Assembly (NCBI GenBank): GCA_030431255.1
Contig: JAUIJL010000010.1
Location: 186,001-250,000 of the forward strand
Origin: Thermoanaerobaculia bacterium
GTDB lineage: Bacteria; Acidobacteriota; Thermoanaerobaculia; Multivoradales; J023
Length of the DNA: 64,000 nucleotides
Direction: 5' to 3'
Shown piece after piece: positions 9,104 to 19,037 of this stretch. A model generated the notes under the pieces. The model searched no databases. It was not told the origin of the DNA and saw nothing but the letters and a program-made list of their open reading frames with translations. Position 1 is the stretch's first letter. Each line of letters opens with the position of its first letter. A program made the position numbers and the translations under genes.

Positions 9104-10402
9104 ATGACGACTGAGAATCAATATGCCTTGATCGGTGCCGGCCCCATGGGTTTGGCCATGGCCCGCAATCTCCAGCGCTTCAACATTCCCTTTCAGGGGT
9201 TCGAGCTCCATTCCGACGTCGGAGGTTTGTGGGATATCCACGGGCCGAAGAGCACCATGTATCAATCGGCGCACCTTATTTCGTCGAAGCGCATGACCGA
9301 ATTCGACGAATTCCCCATGGCGGACCACGTGGCCGATTACCCGTCCCACCAGGAGGTCGGCCGATACTTCAAAGATTTCGCCGACCGCTTCGAGCTGCGT
9401 CCCCACTACCGATTCGAGACCGAGGTGGTGCGGGTCGCGCGGCGCACCGACGGCGGTGGCTGGTCGGTGAGCTTCAAAAAAGGCTCGACCCCGGAGACCC
9501 AGATCTTTCGCGGAGTGCTGATCGCCAACGGCACCCTTTCCGAGCCCAATCGGCCGAGCTTTGTGGGCGCTTTCGACGGCGAGATGCTGCATTCTGCTTC
9601 CTATAAGGATCCGGCGATCTTCGAGGGCAAGCGGGTGCTGATCGTCGGTGCCGGCAACTCCGGTTGCGATATCGCCGTCGACGCCGTGCACCGAGCCCGA
9701 CGGGTGGCCATGTCCGTGCGCCGCGGTTACCACTTCGTGCCCAAATACGTTTTCGGCAAACCCGCGGACGCCATCGGCGGCAAGGTCAAATTACCGCGCC
9801 GGGTCAAACAAAAGCTCGATAGCTTCCTGCTCAAGTGGTTCAACCCCGATCCCCAACGGCTGGGTTTTCCCAAACCGGACCACGCCCTCTACGAATCCCA
9901 CCCGATCGTCAATTCCATGGTGCTCTACCACGCCGGCCACGGCGACCTGAGCTTCAAGACGGATATCGAGCGTTTCGATGGATTGACCGCCCACTTTGTC
10001 GACGGCACCCGCGAGGACTTCGATCTGGTGCTCCTGGCCACCGGCTACAAGCTGCATTATCCGTTCATCAGCCGGGAGGAGCTGAATTGGCGCGGCAGCT
10101 CACCCCAGCTCTATTTGAATTGCTTCCACCCCAAACGGGACGATCTTTTCTTGCTCGGCATGATCGAGGCCACCGGCCTGGGCTGGCAAGGGCGCTACGA
10201 GCAGGCCGAGCTCGTCGCTCGATTCCTGCACGCCGTGCAAGAAAAGGATCCCAAGGCGGAACGATTCCGCCGGGTCAAGGAAGAGCCGTTCCCGGACATG
10301 CGCGGGGGTTGGCGGTATATCCAACTCGATCGCATGGCTTATTACGTCCACAAAGACACTTACCGAAACACCTTGCGTCGGCATATCCGCGAGCTCTCCT
10401 GA
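9104..10402 (+). CDS. Flavin-containing monooxygenase (FMO family)
   Basis: A 432-aa NADPH/FAD monooxygenase that oxygenates soft nucleophiles (N, S) or acts in a Baeyer-Villiger manner. It has the FAD motif IGAGPMGLAMA, an FMO-like fingerprint FDGEMLHSASYKDP, the NADPH motif VGAGNSGCDIAVDA and the C-terminal LATGY. The ATG at 9104 follows GAAAGAAGG and starts just before the FAD motif; a longer frame from 9059 lacks a comparable ribosome site. It is first in a four-gene operon (gap of 13 bp, then two ATGA overlaps) with a BASS transporter, an epimerase-like enzyme and an SDR. That context suggests oxidation of an imported or exported hydrophobic or organic-acid compound; the substrate is unknown. 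Confidence 0.88.
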   Translation: MTTENQYALIGAGPMGLAMARNLQRFNIPFQGFELHSDVGGLWDIHGPKSTMYQSAHLISSKRMTEFDEFPMADHVADYPSHQEVGRYFKDFADRFELRPHYRFETEVVRVARRTDGGGWSVSFKKGSTPETQIFRGVLIANGTLSEPNRPSFVGAFDGEMLHSASYKDPAIFEGKRVLIVGAGNSGCDIAVDAVHRARRVAMSVRRGYHFVPKYVFGKPADAIGGKVKLPRRVKQKLDSFLLKWFNPDPQRLGFPKPDHALYESHPIVNSMVLYHAGHGDLSFKTDIERFDGLTAHFVDGTREDFDLVLLATGYKLHYPFISREELNWRGSSPQLYLNCFHPKRDDLFLLGMIEATGLGWQGRYEQAELVARFLHAVQEKDPKAERFRRVKEEPFPDMRGGWRYIQLDRMAYYVHKDTYRNTLRRHIRELS

Positions 10403-10415
10403 GCCGAGGCATACC

Positions 10416-11324
10416 TTGGACCCCACCAACGCCGTCGACCAATTGAGCCTGCACTTCGACAGCAGCCGCCTGCTGCTGTTGAACGGCGCGATCGGTTTGG
10501 TGATGTTCGGCATTGCCCTCGACATGCGGGTCGACGACTTTCGCCGGGTTTGGGTCAACAAACGCCCGGTGGCGATCGGCCTGGGCTGCCAATTCGTGCT
10601 GCTGCCCGCCTTCACGTGGGTCCTGGTGCAGCTGATCGAGCCGCCTCCGTCTATGGCCTTGGGCATGATGCTCGTGGCCTCGTGCCCCGGCGGCACCCTG
10701 TCGAATTTCCTCACCCACTTGGCCCAGGGCAATACGGCTCTCAGTGTCAGCCTGTCGGCAGTCTCGACCCTCGCCGCGGTGGTGATGACCCCCTTCAACC
10801 TGGCCCTTTGGGCGGGTCTGTACCCTCCGACCGCTCAGATTCTGCGCCAAGTCGCCCTCGACCCGGCTCAATTGGCCGCGACCGTGGGTTTGATCCTCGG
10901 CCTGCCGATCGTGCTCGGCATGACCGTCGCCGCCCGGAAACCCGAGCTCGCCGAACGATTGCGAGGGCCGCTCAAGAAGCTGTCGCTGTTGATCTTCGCC
11001 GGGGTCGTGCTCGGCGCCTTGGCCGCCAACCTCGACCACTTCCAACGCTGGATCGGCGCTGTGGCGGGATTGGTGCTGATCCACAACGCCACCGCCCTGG
11101 GCATCGGTTACTGCAGCTCCTGGCTGGCGGGCTTGAATGAGCGGGATCGCCGGGCGGTGAGCCTCGAAATCGGCATCCAAAACTCAGCCCTCGGCCTGAT
11201 CCTGATTTTCGACTACTTCAACGGCCTCGGAGGCATGGCCTTGGTCGCCGCTTGGTGGGGAATTTGGCATATCCTTGCGGGTCTATCTCTGGGTTGGTGG
11301 TGGTCCAAGCGAGCGACGACATGA
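10416..11324 (+). CDS. Bile acid:sodium symporter (BASS) family transporter
   Basis: A 302-aa polytopic membrane protein with about nine hydrophobic segments. It has the BASS/SBF hallmark motifs SCPGGTLSNFLTHLAQGNTA and the cross-over EIGIQNSALGLIL. Members move organic anions such as bile acids, pantoate or 2-keto acids with sodium. The predicted start is TTG, preceded by a weak GAGG, 13 bp after the FMO stop. It overlaps the next gene by 4 bp (ATGA). Its place between an FMO and two NAD(P)-dependent dehydrogenase-like genes points to transport of the substrate or product of that pathway. Confidence 0.88.
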   Translation: MDPTNAVDQLSLHFDSSRLLLLNGAIGLVMFGIALDMRVDDFRRVWVNKRPVAIGLGCQFVLLPAFTWVLVQLIEPPPSMALGMMLVASCPGGTLSNFLTHLAQGNTALSVSLSAVSTLAAVVMTPFNLALWAGLYPPTAQILRQVALDPAQLAATVGLILGLPIVLGMTVAARKPELAERLRGPLKKLSLLIFAGVVLGALAANLDHFQRWIGAVAGLVLIHNATALGIGYCSSWLAGLNERDRRAVSLEIGIQNSALGLILIFDYFNGLGGMALVAAWWGIWHILAGLSLGWWWSKRATT

Positions 11325-12373
11325 GCGACAATAAAGACGGCGAGAACAGCGGCGAGAGCACGGACGACGCCATAGACAGCGACCAGGGCGAAGCGGGCCG
11401 GCGCGTTCCTCGGTCGGTGTTGATCACCGGTGGCGCCGGATATTTGGGCGGCAAGCTGGTGCGTCGCTTGAGCCGTAGAAACGGCATGGACGGCAGGGAC
11501 GGCGATTTCCGACTCGTGGTGACGGACATCCGGCTGCCCACGGAGCAGGAGCGCTTGCCCGGGGTCTCCTACGAGCAGGTGGATATTCGGGACCCGGCGC
11601 TGGCGGAGGTGATCGGGCGCCACCGTATCGACACCGTGGTCCACTTGGCGGCGGTGGTCTCCCCCGGGCGCGACCGAGACCTCGAGCACTCGGTGGACGT
11701 CGGCGGTACCCGCAACCTGTTGGACGCCTGTCTCGCCCACCGGGTCCGACGATTGATCGTCACCTCGAGCGGAGCCGCCTACGGCTACTTCGCCGACCAC
11801 CCGGAGTGGCTCGACGAAGATCACGAGCTGCGGGCCGACGAGACCTTTTCCTACGCTTGGCACAAACGTCAGGTGGAGGAGATGCTGGCCACGGCCCGTC
11901 GCCAGGCACCCCACCTGGAGCAGGTGATCTTCCGGCCGTGCACGATCCTCGGTCGGGGCGTCGACAATCGCATCACCCAGCTCTTCGATCGCCCTTGGCT
12001 GGTGGGAGTGCGTGGAGGTGACGATCGCTTCGTTCTGGTCTGGGACGAGGACGTGGCCCGGGCCCTCGAGGTGGCCATCGACAGCCACACCACGGGCATC
12101 TTCAACCTCGCCGGAGACGGCGCCTTGGGCATGGACGAGCTGGCGCGACGCATGGGCAAGGCCTACCGTCCCCTACCCGCCTGGATGCTCAAGTCGGCCC
12201 TGTGGTTGGGACGAAAGCTCGGCCTCACCGACTACGGCCCGGAGCAGGTCCGCTTCCTTCAATATCGGCCCGTTTTGTCGAACCGTAGGCTGAAGGAAGA
12301 GCTCGGCTTTCAGCCGGAAAAGTCCAGCTCAGAGGTGTTCGACCTCTTCTTGGAAGATCGGGGTTTGCAATGA
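11321..12373 (+). CDS. NAD-dependent epimerase/dehydratase (extended SDR)
   Basis: A 350-aa extended short-chain dehydrogenase. After an acidic, Ser/Asp-rich N-terminal extension of about 25 residues comes the Rossmann motif TGGAGYLGGKLVRRL, then HLAAVVSP, the catalytic YAWHK (YxxxK) and FRPCTILG. The overall pattern resembles 3-beta-hydroxysteroid dehydrogenase/NDP-sugar epimerases. The ATG at 11321 overlaps the BASS stop codon (ATGA) and the stop overlaps the next start in the same way, so it is translationally coupled on both sides. A GTG further upstream at 11252 lies within the transporter gene and is rejected. The substrate is not known. Confidence 0.87.
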   Translation: MSDNKDGENSGESTDDAIDSDQGEAGRRVPRSVLITGGAGYLGGKLVRRLSRRNGMDGRDGDFRLVVTDIRLPTEQERLPGVSYEQVDIRDPALAEVIGRHRIDTVVHLAAVVSPGRDRDLEHSVDVGGTRNLLDACLAHRVRRLIVTSSGAAYGYFADHPEWLDEDHELRADETFSYAWHKRQVEEMLATARRQAPHLEQVIFRPCTILGRGVDNRITQLFDRPWLVGVRGGDDRFVLVWDEDVARALEVAIDSHTTGIFNLAGDGALGMDELARRMGKAYRPLPAWMLKSALWLGRKLGLTDYGPEQVRFLQYRPVLSNRRLKEELGFQPEKSSSEVFDLFLEDRGLQ

Positions 12374-13182
12374 AACCCAGGGATTTCTCCGGACGCACCG
12401 TCCTGATCACCGGCGCAGCCGGCGGCTTGGGACGTGCTCTCTGCCACCGCTTTGCCGAAGCCGGCGCCCGCGTCGCAGCCGTCGACGTCGATGCCTCGGC
12501 CCTCTCGGAGCTGAAGGAAGAGCTGCGGGCCCTGGACGCCGTGGCCGCCTTTGCCGAAGCCGATCTCACCGACGAGCCCGCCATTCGCCAAGCCGTCGAG
12601 CTGTTGGAAATGGAGCTGGGGCCGGTCGACACCTTGATTTGCAACGCCGGCATCACCCACCTGAAGAATTTCGCCCCGGATCAATGCGAAGCCGTGCGAC
12701 GGGTGATGGAAGTGAATTTCCTCGGTAGCGTCCACTGCACCGCCGCCTGCCTGGGCTCGATCCGAGCCAACCGCGGGGCGATCATCGTGTTGTCGAGCGT
12801 CGCCGGCTATGCGCCCCTGGTCGGACGAACCGGCTACTGCGCCTCCAAGCACGCCCTTCACGGCTTCTTCGATACCTTGCGTTGTGAGCTCCGAGGCACC
12901 GGCATCGACATCTCGATGATCTGCCCGTCGTATATCGCCACCGGCATCCGCAAGCGCTACGAGCAAAGTGCTGATGCGGCTCCCTCGGCCGGTGACAAAG
13001 GCCGGACCGTGGGTCCGGAGGCAAGCCCAGAATGGGTGGCGGGGCAGATCTTCGACGCGGCACGCTCCCGTCGACGCGAGATCGCCCTGGGCGGCGTCGG
13101 TCGATTCTCCTGGTGGTGTCGTCGCTTGGCGCCTCGGCTCTACGAACGGTTGATGCTTCGCTCCATTCAGTCCGAGCCCTGA
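12370..13182 (+). CDS. Classical SDR-family oxidoreductase
   Basis: A 270-aa NAD(P)-dependent dehydrogenase/reductase. It has the cofactor motif [15 protein letters not shown], the acidic DVD after beta-2, CNAGI, the catalytic serine in VLSSVAGYAP and YCASKHAL (YxxxK). The C-terminal tail is basic and aromatic (RRLAPRLYERLMLRS), possibly membrane-associated as in some lipid-acting SDRs. It is last in the FMO-BASS-epimerase-SDR operon and starts by ATGA overlap. Together with the preceding epimerase-like enzyme it could carry out successive keto/hydroxy conversions on one metabolite. Confidence 0.9.
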   Translation: MKPRDFSGRTVLITGAAGGLGRALCHRFAEAGARVAAVDVDASALSELKEELRALDAVAAFAEADLTDEPAIRQAVELLEMELGPVDTLICNAGITHLKNFAPDQCEAVRRVMEVNFLGSVHCTAACLGSIRANRGAIIVLSSVAGYAPLVGRTGYCASKHALHGFFDTLRCELRGTGIDISMICPSYIATGIRKRYEQSADAAPSAGDKGRTVGPEASPEWVAGQIFDAARSRRREIALGGVGRFSWWCRRLAPRLYERLMLRSIQSEP

Positions 13183-13269
13183 TCGGAGCCTGCACACACC
13201 GCCGTCACAGGGTAAGGCCCTCGGCACCTGCTCCACTCGCGGCTCCACACCCACGTTCGGCCCCAGCGG

Positions 13270-13300
13270 TTGGAGCCCAGACCGGCGACCGTGATATACA
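13270..13300 (+). promoter_or_regulatory. Candidate sigma-70 promoter for the AGCS symporter
   Basis: TTGGAG at 13270-13275 and TATACA at 13295-13300, spacer 19 bp, lie about 50 bp before the symporter ATG, which has its own AAGGGAGA ribosome site. The spacer is longer than ideal, so this is a tentative call. Confidence 0.35.
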
Positions 13301-13351
13301 CTCCCGGTTCACACCCCTGCCCCTATCTCACCGCTCGCCAAGGGAGAGCCT

Positions 13352-15046
13352 ATGTTCGCCAATATCGTCAGCACCCTCAATTCCTGGGTCTGGGACTTCG
13401 GAATTCCGGTGGGTGACCAGACCGTGCCCTTCATCGTCATCGCGTTGCTCGGCACCGGCATGCTGTTCACCTTCCGCCTCGGTTTCATTCAGATCCGCCG
13501 CTTCGGTCATGGAGTCGGTGTCGCCACCGGCCGCTACGACGATCCCGACGAGCCCGGTGACGTCTCCCACTTCCAAGCCCTGACCACGGCCCTTTCCGCC
13601 ACCGTCGGCATCGGCAATATCGCCGGTGTGGCAATCGCCATCCATTGGGGTGGCCCCGGCGCCCTTTTCTGGATGTGGATGACCGCCTTTTTCGGCATGG
13701 CGCTGAAATATGCCGAGGTCACCATGGCCCAGCAATATCGCGTGGTCGAATTCCCGGACAAAGATCCCCACGCTTGGGAAGGCTCGGTGTCCGGCGGACC
13801 CATGTATTACATCGAAAAGGGCCTCGGCCCGGCCTGGAAACCGGTCGCGATTTTCTTCGCCCTGGCCCTGATCTGCACCTCTTTCCTCACCGGCAACGCG
13901 GTGCAAGCTAATACGGTTTCCGACACCATGTCGAAAACCTTCGGCGTCGCCCCTTGGATGACCGGCTTGGTCACCGCGATTTTGGTCGCTGCGGTAATTC
14001 TCGGCGGCATCAAACGAATCGGAAAGGTCACGGGCATCCTGGCACCGCTGATGGCCGGCATCTACGTCACCGGCGCGCTGATCATCTTGATCATGAACGC
14101 CGGCGCCATCGCCCCGACCTTCGCCATGATTTTCCGCGAGGCTTTCAACCCCACCGCCGGTGTCGCCGGCGGCGGTGTCGGCGCGGTGCTCGTCACCATG
14201 ATGTGGGGCGTCAAACGCGGCCTGTTTTCCAATGAGGCGGGCCAAGGCTCGGCGCCGATCGCCCACGCCGCGGCGAAAACCGACGAGCCCGTGTCCGAGG
14301 GTGCGGTCGCCCTGCTCGAGCCCTTCATCGACACCCTGGTGATCTGCACCATGACCGGCTTGGTGATCATGATCACCGGCGTCTGGACCGACCGGGTGCC
14401 GACCGAAATCGTCGTCGGTGGCGATATTTCCTGGGTCGACATCGAGAACGAGCAAGTCTTCATGACTTCCCCTCCCGAATCCCTGACCTTTGTCGACGGT
14501 GTGCAAACCGCCCCCGCCGGCATCAAGCTCGGTTGGCACGAAGCCCCGGTAGACAAATTGTTCCTCGATCAGGCGATGACCCAACCCTTCTCCGGCACCA
14601 TCAAACCCGGAGAGTCCTCGATGGTCACCAGCGGAGGCGATGCCGTGACCAGCCTGTGGGGCGGCGCGGTGGAAAACGGCGCGCCTCTCACCAAATACGC
14701 GTTCGAGAAAGGTCTCGGCAAAGTAGGGGGTTATATCGTCCTGCTCTCGGTGCTGCTCTTCGGCATCTCGACGGCGATCTCTTGGAGCTATTACGGCGAC
14801 CGCTGCGCCAATTACATTTGGGGCGCCAAGGCCATCCTGCCCTTCAAGATCGCGTTCGTCACCATGCACTTCGTGGGAGCGGTGTTGAACCTGACCACGG
14901 TTTGGGCCTTAGGAGATATCGCCTTGGGTCTGGTGACCTTCCCCAATCTGGTGGCCCTGGTGGTGCTCTCCGGCACGGTGGTGAAAGTCACCGACAGCTA
15001 CTTCGAGCGCAAACCTTGGGAGAGCCAACCCGGCGCCAAGAAATAA
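13352..15046 (+). CDS. Alanine/glycine:cation symporter (AGCS family)
   Basis: A 564-aa sodium- or proton-coupled small amino-acid importer of the inner membrane. Family motifs include TALSATVGIGNIAGVA, GGPGALFWMWMTAFFGMALKYAE, GGPMYYIEKGLG, WGVKRGLFSNEAGQGSAPIAHA and the late SWSYYGDRC. Between about residues 345 and 450, after the TMs that follow the SNEAGQG helix, it carries a hydrophilic insertion of about 100 residues that ordinary AGCS proteins (about 450-500 aa) lack. Monocistronic, ending at a tandem hairpin terminator. Confidence 0.92.
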   Translation: MFANIVSTLNSWVWDFGIPVGDQTVPFIVIALLGTGMLFTFRLGFIQIRRFGHGVGVATGRYDDPDEPGDVSHFQALTTALSATVGIGNIAGVAIAIHWGGPGALFWMWMTAFFGMALKYAEVTMAQQYRVVEFPDKDPHAWEGSVSGGPMYYIEKGLGPAWKPVAIFFALALICTSFLTGNAVQANTVSDTMSKTFGVAPWMTGLVTAILVAAVILGGIKRIGKVTGILAPLMAGIYVTGALIILIMNAGAIAPTFAMIFREAFNPTAGVAGGGVGAVLVTMMWGVKRGLFSNEAGQGSAPIAHAAAKTDEPVSEGAVALLEPFIDTLVICTMTGLVIMITGVWTDRVPTEIVVGGDISWVDIENEQVFMTSPPESLTFVDGVQTAPAGIKLGWHEAPVDKLFLDQAMTQPFSGTIKPGESSMVTSGGDAVTSLWGGAVENGAPLTKYAFEKGLGKVGGYIVLLSVLLFGISTAISWSYYGDRCANYIWGAKAILPFKIAFVTMHFVGAVLNLTTVWALGDIALGLVTFPNLVALVVLSGTVVKVTDSYFERKPWESQPGAKK

Positions 15047-15096
15047 GCTCGGGTCAGAGCCCGCCATGCGGGGCTCGGTCCCAGAAAAGCCGAAAC

Positions 15097-15153
15097 GGCG
15101 GATGCCCGGAATCCGCCCTGCTTGTCTGCGGATTCTTCGGAATCCGCCCTTTT
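15097..15153. terminator. Tandem hairpin terminator between convergent genes
   Basis: Two successive hairpins with related sequence. GGCGGAT pairs with ATCCGCC at 15097-15117. A perfect 8-bp stem GCGGATTC/GAATCCGC closed by a TTCG tetraloop lies at 15128-15147, followed by CCTTTT. It sits between the convergent AGCS and FHA genes. Confidence 0.8.
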
Positions 15154-15175
15154 CGTTTCGAGGCCCCCGCTCAGG

Positions 15176-15739
15176 TCAGTTCTTTTTTAGCAGGCGGGCG
15201 TAGAGGCTTTCCGGCGTGTGGAATTGAAAGGAGGTGTCCGATCCGAGCTGAAGGACCGCGCCATCCGCTAGTGAAGTCTTTGAATTCGCGGAAAGTTTCT
15301 TTTTATTTAGTTTCGAGCCGTTGGTGGAGCCGTGGTCGGTAAATTTCCATCCCTCTTCATCGGAAACGAAATAGCCGTGGACCTTGGACACGGAGCTGAC
15401 CGCGACCGTAATGTCGTTGGTCTTAGAGCGGCCGATCGAAATCAGGTGGGGATAAGGATTTCCCGGCCTTTTGGCGACGAAGGCGAGCTTTCCCAAGTAG
15501 CGTAGCCCTTCTACGCCGTCGACCATTTGGGTCAACAGCTGCACCCCTTCGTCCCTGACCGGCAAGAGCTTTCGGATGCCGGTGGACGAGTCACTGGGGT
15601 CGATGCTGCGCAGGGCCGGATGGGGAAACGCCTCGACGAAGTCCTCTAGGCTCATGATCGAAGCTTGTTTCCGCATTCTGCTGATGGCGACGAACCCATC
15701 GCTGTTGGCGTCCGGACTGGCCCAACTCATCTGGCTCAT
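15176..15739 (-). CDS. FHA-domain protein
   Basis: A 187-aa soluble protein whose C-terminal half (about residues 90-175) is a forkhead-associated phosphothreonine-binding domain: ISIGRSKTNDITV, SSVSKVHGYF and DHGSTNGSKLN carry the conserved Gly-Arg, Ser-x-x-His and Asn residues. The N-terminal half has no recognised domain. The start at 15739 has GGAG seven bases upstream; the longer TTG-initiated frame from 15778 does not. FHA proteins read Ser/Thr phosphorylation, but no kinase gene is adjacent. A run of lysines (KLNKKKL) and slightly lower GC set it apart from its neighbours. Confidence 0.85.
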   Translation of the reverse strand: MSQMSWASPDANSDGFVAISRMRKQASIMSLEDFVEAFPHPALRSIDPSDSSTGIRKLLPVRDEGVQLLTQMVDGVEGLRYLGKLAFVAKRPGNPYPHLISIGRSKTNDITVAVSSVSKVHGYFVSDEEGWKFTDHGSTNGSKLNKKKLSANSKTSLADGAVLQLGSDTSFQFHTPESLYARLLKKN

Positions 15740-15875
15740 AGGGATGCTCCATGCTGACGAGTCCCGATCCACAAACAAATAGAGTCGGCACGGCCTACCA
15801 CCGACCGGCCGATGAAAAAGTGAGAAGGTAATTTATCACAATCAGCATCCGTCGCTATCCCCTAAACACTATCGC

Positions 15876-17273
15876 CTAAAAAGCAGACCCATCCGTGCCG
15901 GCATCTCCAGCCTCGGAATGCCCCGAAGCTTCCGGGACCGCCGAGGACAGCTGAGCGGCTGCCTCGACCGATCCTTCGAAATCGATTCGATCGACCTCGG
16001 ACCACGGCAGGTATTGCAGCTGGTCACCGTCTCCCACCACCATCACACCGCTATTTCCTTCACCGACATCCGAGGAATCCCCCAGCTCCACGGAAGCACC
16101 CGAGGTCACCGTGATGCGGCTCGCGTGGTCGGAAAGGCGCTCAATCGAGGTGATCAAGCTGAAGGGAATGTCGTACGTCAGGTCTTTAGTCTCGCCGTTT
16201 AAAAACTCCCAGCCGGCCTGCTCGTCGATGTCGAAAATCACGCGCCCGCGAAGGGTCTTGCCACCCGCGCCGCGCACGGTGCCCACCAGGGGACGGGGAA
16301 GCGTGAAATCTTCGTAGGAGGGTCCCGAGCCGGGTGGGGTGACGAAATCGAGTCGCTCGAACGCCCGCCACGACACGGCCACGCGCCCCCATTCCGGGGT
16401 TTCCACCCAAATCCCGCGGTTCTCGTGGTTGACGTCGTTGGTGCCGTAGAGATCTACGGTCTTGCCGTCGCGAAGCACCCACCGGGAGGTGTCCCGATCC
16501 AGCTTCTCCACGCTCTGAACCCGGCCGAGGGGAATCTCCATCTCGTCACCGGTTTTCCGGTCAAAACCATCGATGACGTCGGTGCTGATGCACTCTTGTT
16601 TGTCCCATTGGATATAACCGGTCAAGGGACCGATGGAGGTGGTCACCGTCCCATACGCTCGAAACACGTCGACACTGAGCTCCGCGGGGGTCGGCAGGAA
16701 TCGGATCCGCAAGATCCGCTCCCACTCGAGCCGGGTTTCGGTTCCGTCGGCAGCGAAGATCAACACGTCGCTACGAAGATCCCAGCCGCCTTCCACGTCG
16801 ATCTCCGTGCCGTCCCGCAGCACCACCGTCGACCAGCTCGTGCCGTGCACCTCGATCCGCTGCACATCGCCGTAGCGGGCCATAAAACCCCGCCCGCGCC
16901 GCGCTAAGCTACGCTTGGTCATGGTCTTGCCGAAGATCTCCACCTCGGAGGTCCGAATCTGGTCGGCCACGGGCACCGAGGTCCAATAGGGTCGATCCTC
17001 TTTATTCGACTCCAGGAAGTCGCTCCAAAACGCGTCCCGCCGATGCCATTTCAATCGTCCTTCGAAGTGGCCCTTGCGGGTCTCAACCACCCCGTAGATG
17101 AATCCGGACCCGTCGATCGACCCCGGATCGACCTCGGCCGGGTCCGCGCTCGCCGCGGGCTCGTCGGAGGCGTCGAGGGGCGCTTGGAGGATCAGCCCCA
17201 ACGACAAGCACAACACCGATACGACCACCTGGAGAGTGGGTCGAACGTGGGCCGCCGTCGCCGGAGAGCTCAT
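15876..17273 (-). CDS. Exported protein with three beta-rich internal repeats, function unknown
   Basis: About 465 aa. A hydrophobic signal segment (LQVVVSVLCLSLGLILQA) is followed by three related units at roughly residues 55-195, 200-305 and 310-420. Each unit starts with a G-x-V/GxI element (YGVVETRKGHFEGRLKW; YGTVTTSIGPLTGYIQW; VGTVRGAGGKTLRGRVIF). It then passes through a basic or neutral IPF/IPL...V..IE.L core, a VLRDG-like strand and a closing W/F-R-x-DF strand. The C-terminus is Ala/Ser/acidic. I do not recognise the family; it may be a periplasmic or surface beta-repeat protein. A start at 17324 is also possible. Confidence 0.65.
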   Translation of the reverse strand: MSSPATAAHVRPTLQVVVSVLCLSLGLILQAPLDASDEPAASADPAEVDPGSIDGSGFIYGVVETRKGHFEGRLKWHRRDAFWSDFLESNKEDRPYWTSVPVADQIRTSEVEIFGKTMTKRSLARRGRGFMARYGDVQRIEVHGTSWSTVVLRDGTEIDVEGGWDLRSDVLIFAADGTETRLEWERILRIRFLPTPAELSVDVFRAYGTVTTSIGPLTGYIQWDKQECISTDVIDGFDRKTGDEMEIPLGRVQSVEKLDRDTSRWVLRDGKTVDLYGTNDVNHENRGIWVETPEWGRVAVSWRAFERLDFVTPPGSGPSYEDFTLPRPLVGTVRGAGGKTLRGRVIFDIDEQAGWEFLNGETKDLTYDIPFSLITSIERLSDHASRITVTSGASVELGDSSDVGEGNSGVMVVGDGDQLQYLPWSEVDRIDFEGSVEAAAQLSSAVPEASGHSEAGDAGTDGSAF

Positions 17274-17367
17274 GGGTGTTTGGGAAGACAAAGATGATGG
17301 GATGCACAAAGCCGGAATCGACATTTCTCCGCCTCGCTGGGAATGGCTAAGGGTCTACACCCTGTCC

Positions 17368-17397
17368 CGACATGATTACAGTGACTCGACATGATTA
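17368..17397. promoter_or_regulatory. 11-bp direct repeat in the asnS upstream region
   Basis: CGACATGATTA occurs twice, at 17368-17378 and 17387-17397, 19 bp start to start (nearly two helical turns). This fits a tandem operator for a dimeric regulator. The surrounding 355-bp spacer between the divergent exported-protein gene and asnS shows no other gene. Confidence 0.3.
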
Positions 17398-17628
17398 AAG
17401 AACCTACGCGCCAACGGGCAAGTCGTTACAGACGAAGTGCCCGGCGGCTGATTTCTCCGCGTTTTTCCTCGGCTTCGGTGTGCAGATGGTCCAATAGGTG
17501 AGATAGATTCACCGTTCCGACGACCCGAGTCGTCTCAAGCTGAATCCCTATTTCCACTGCGCTCCCGCGTTCCGGCGCATTTCAGCTCGGGCAGGTGCCC
17601 GAGATATCGATCGACGAGGAGGTCGAGC

Positions 17629-19035
<1,407 letters not shown>

Positions 19036-19037
19036 GC

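Noticed and set aside
13328-14869. Minus-strand frame of 513 codons
   Set aside because: Antisense shadow of the AGCS symporter gene; low-complexity Asp/Gly/His composition.
17398-17628. T-box-like leader before asnS
   Set aside because: No T-box sequence or antiterminator is visible; only a short GGTGA/TCACC inverted repeat occurs.
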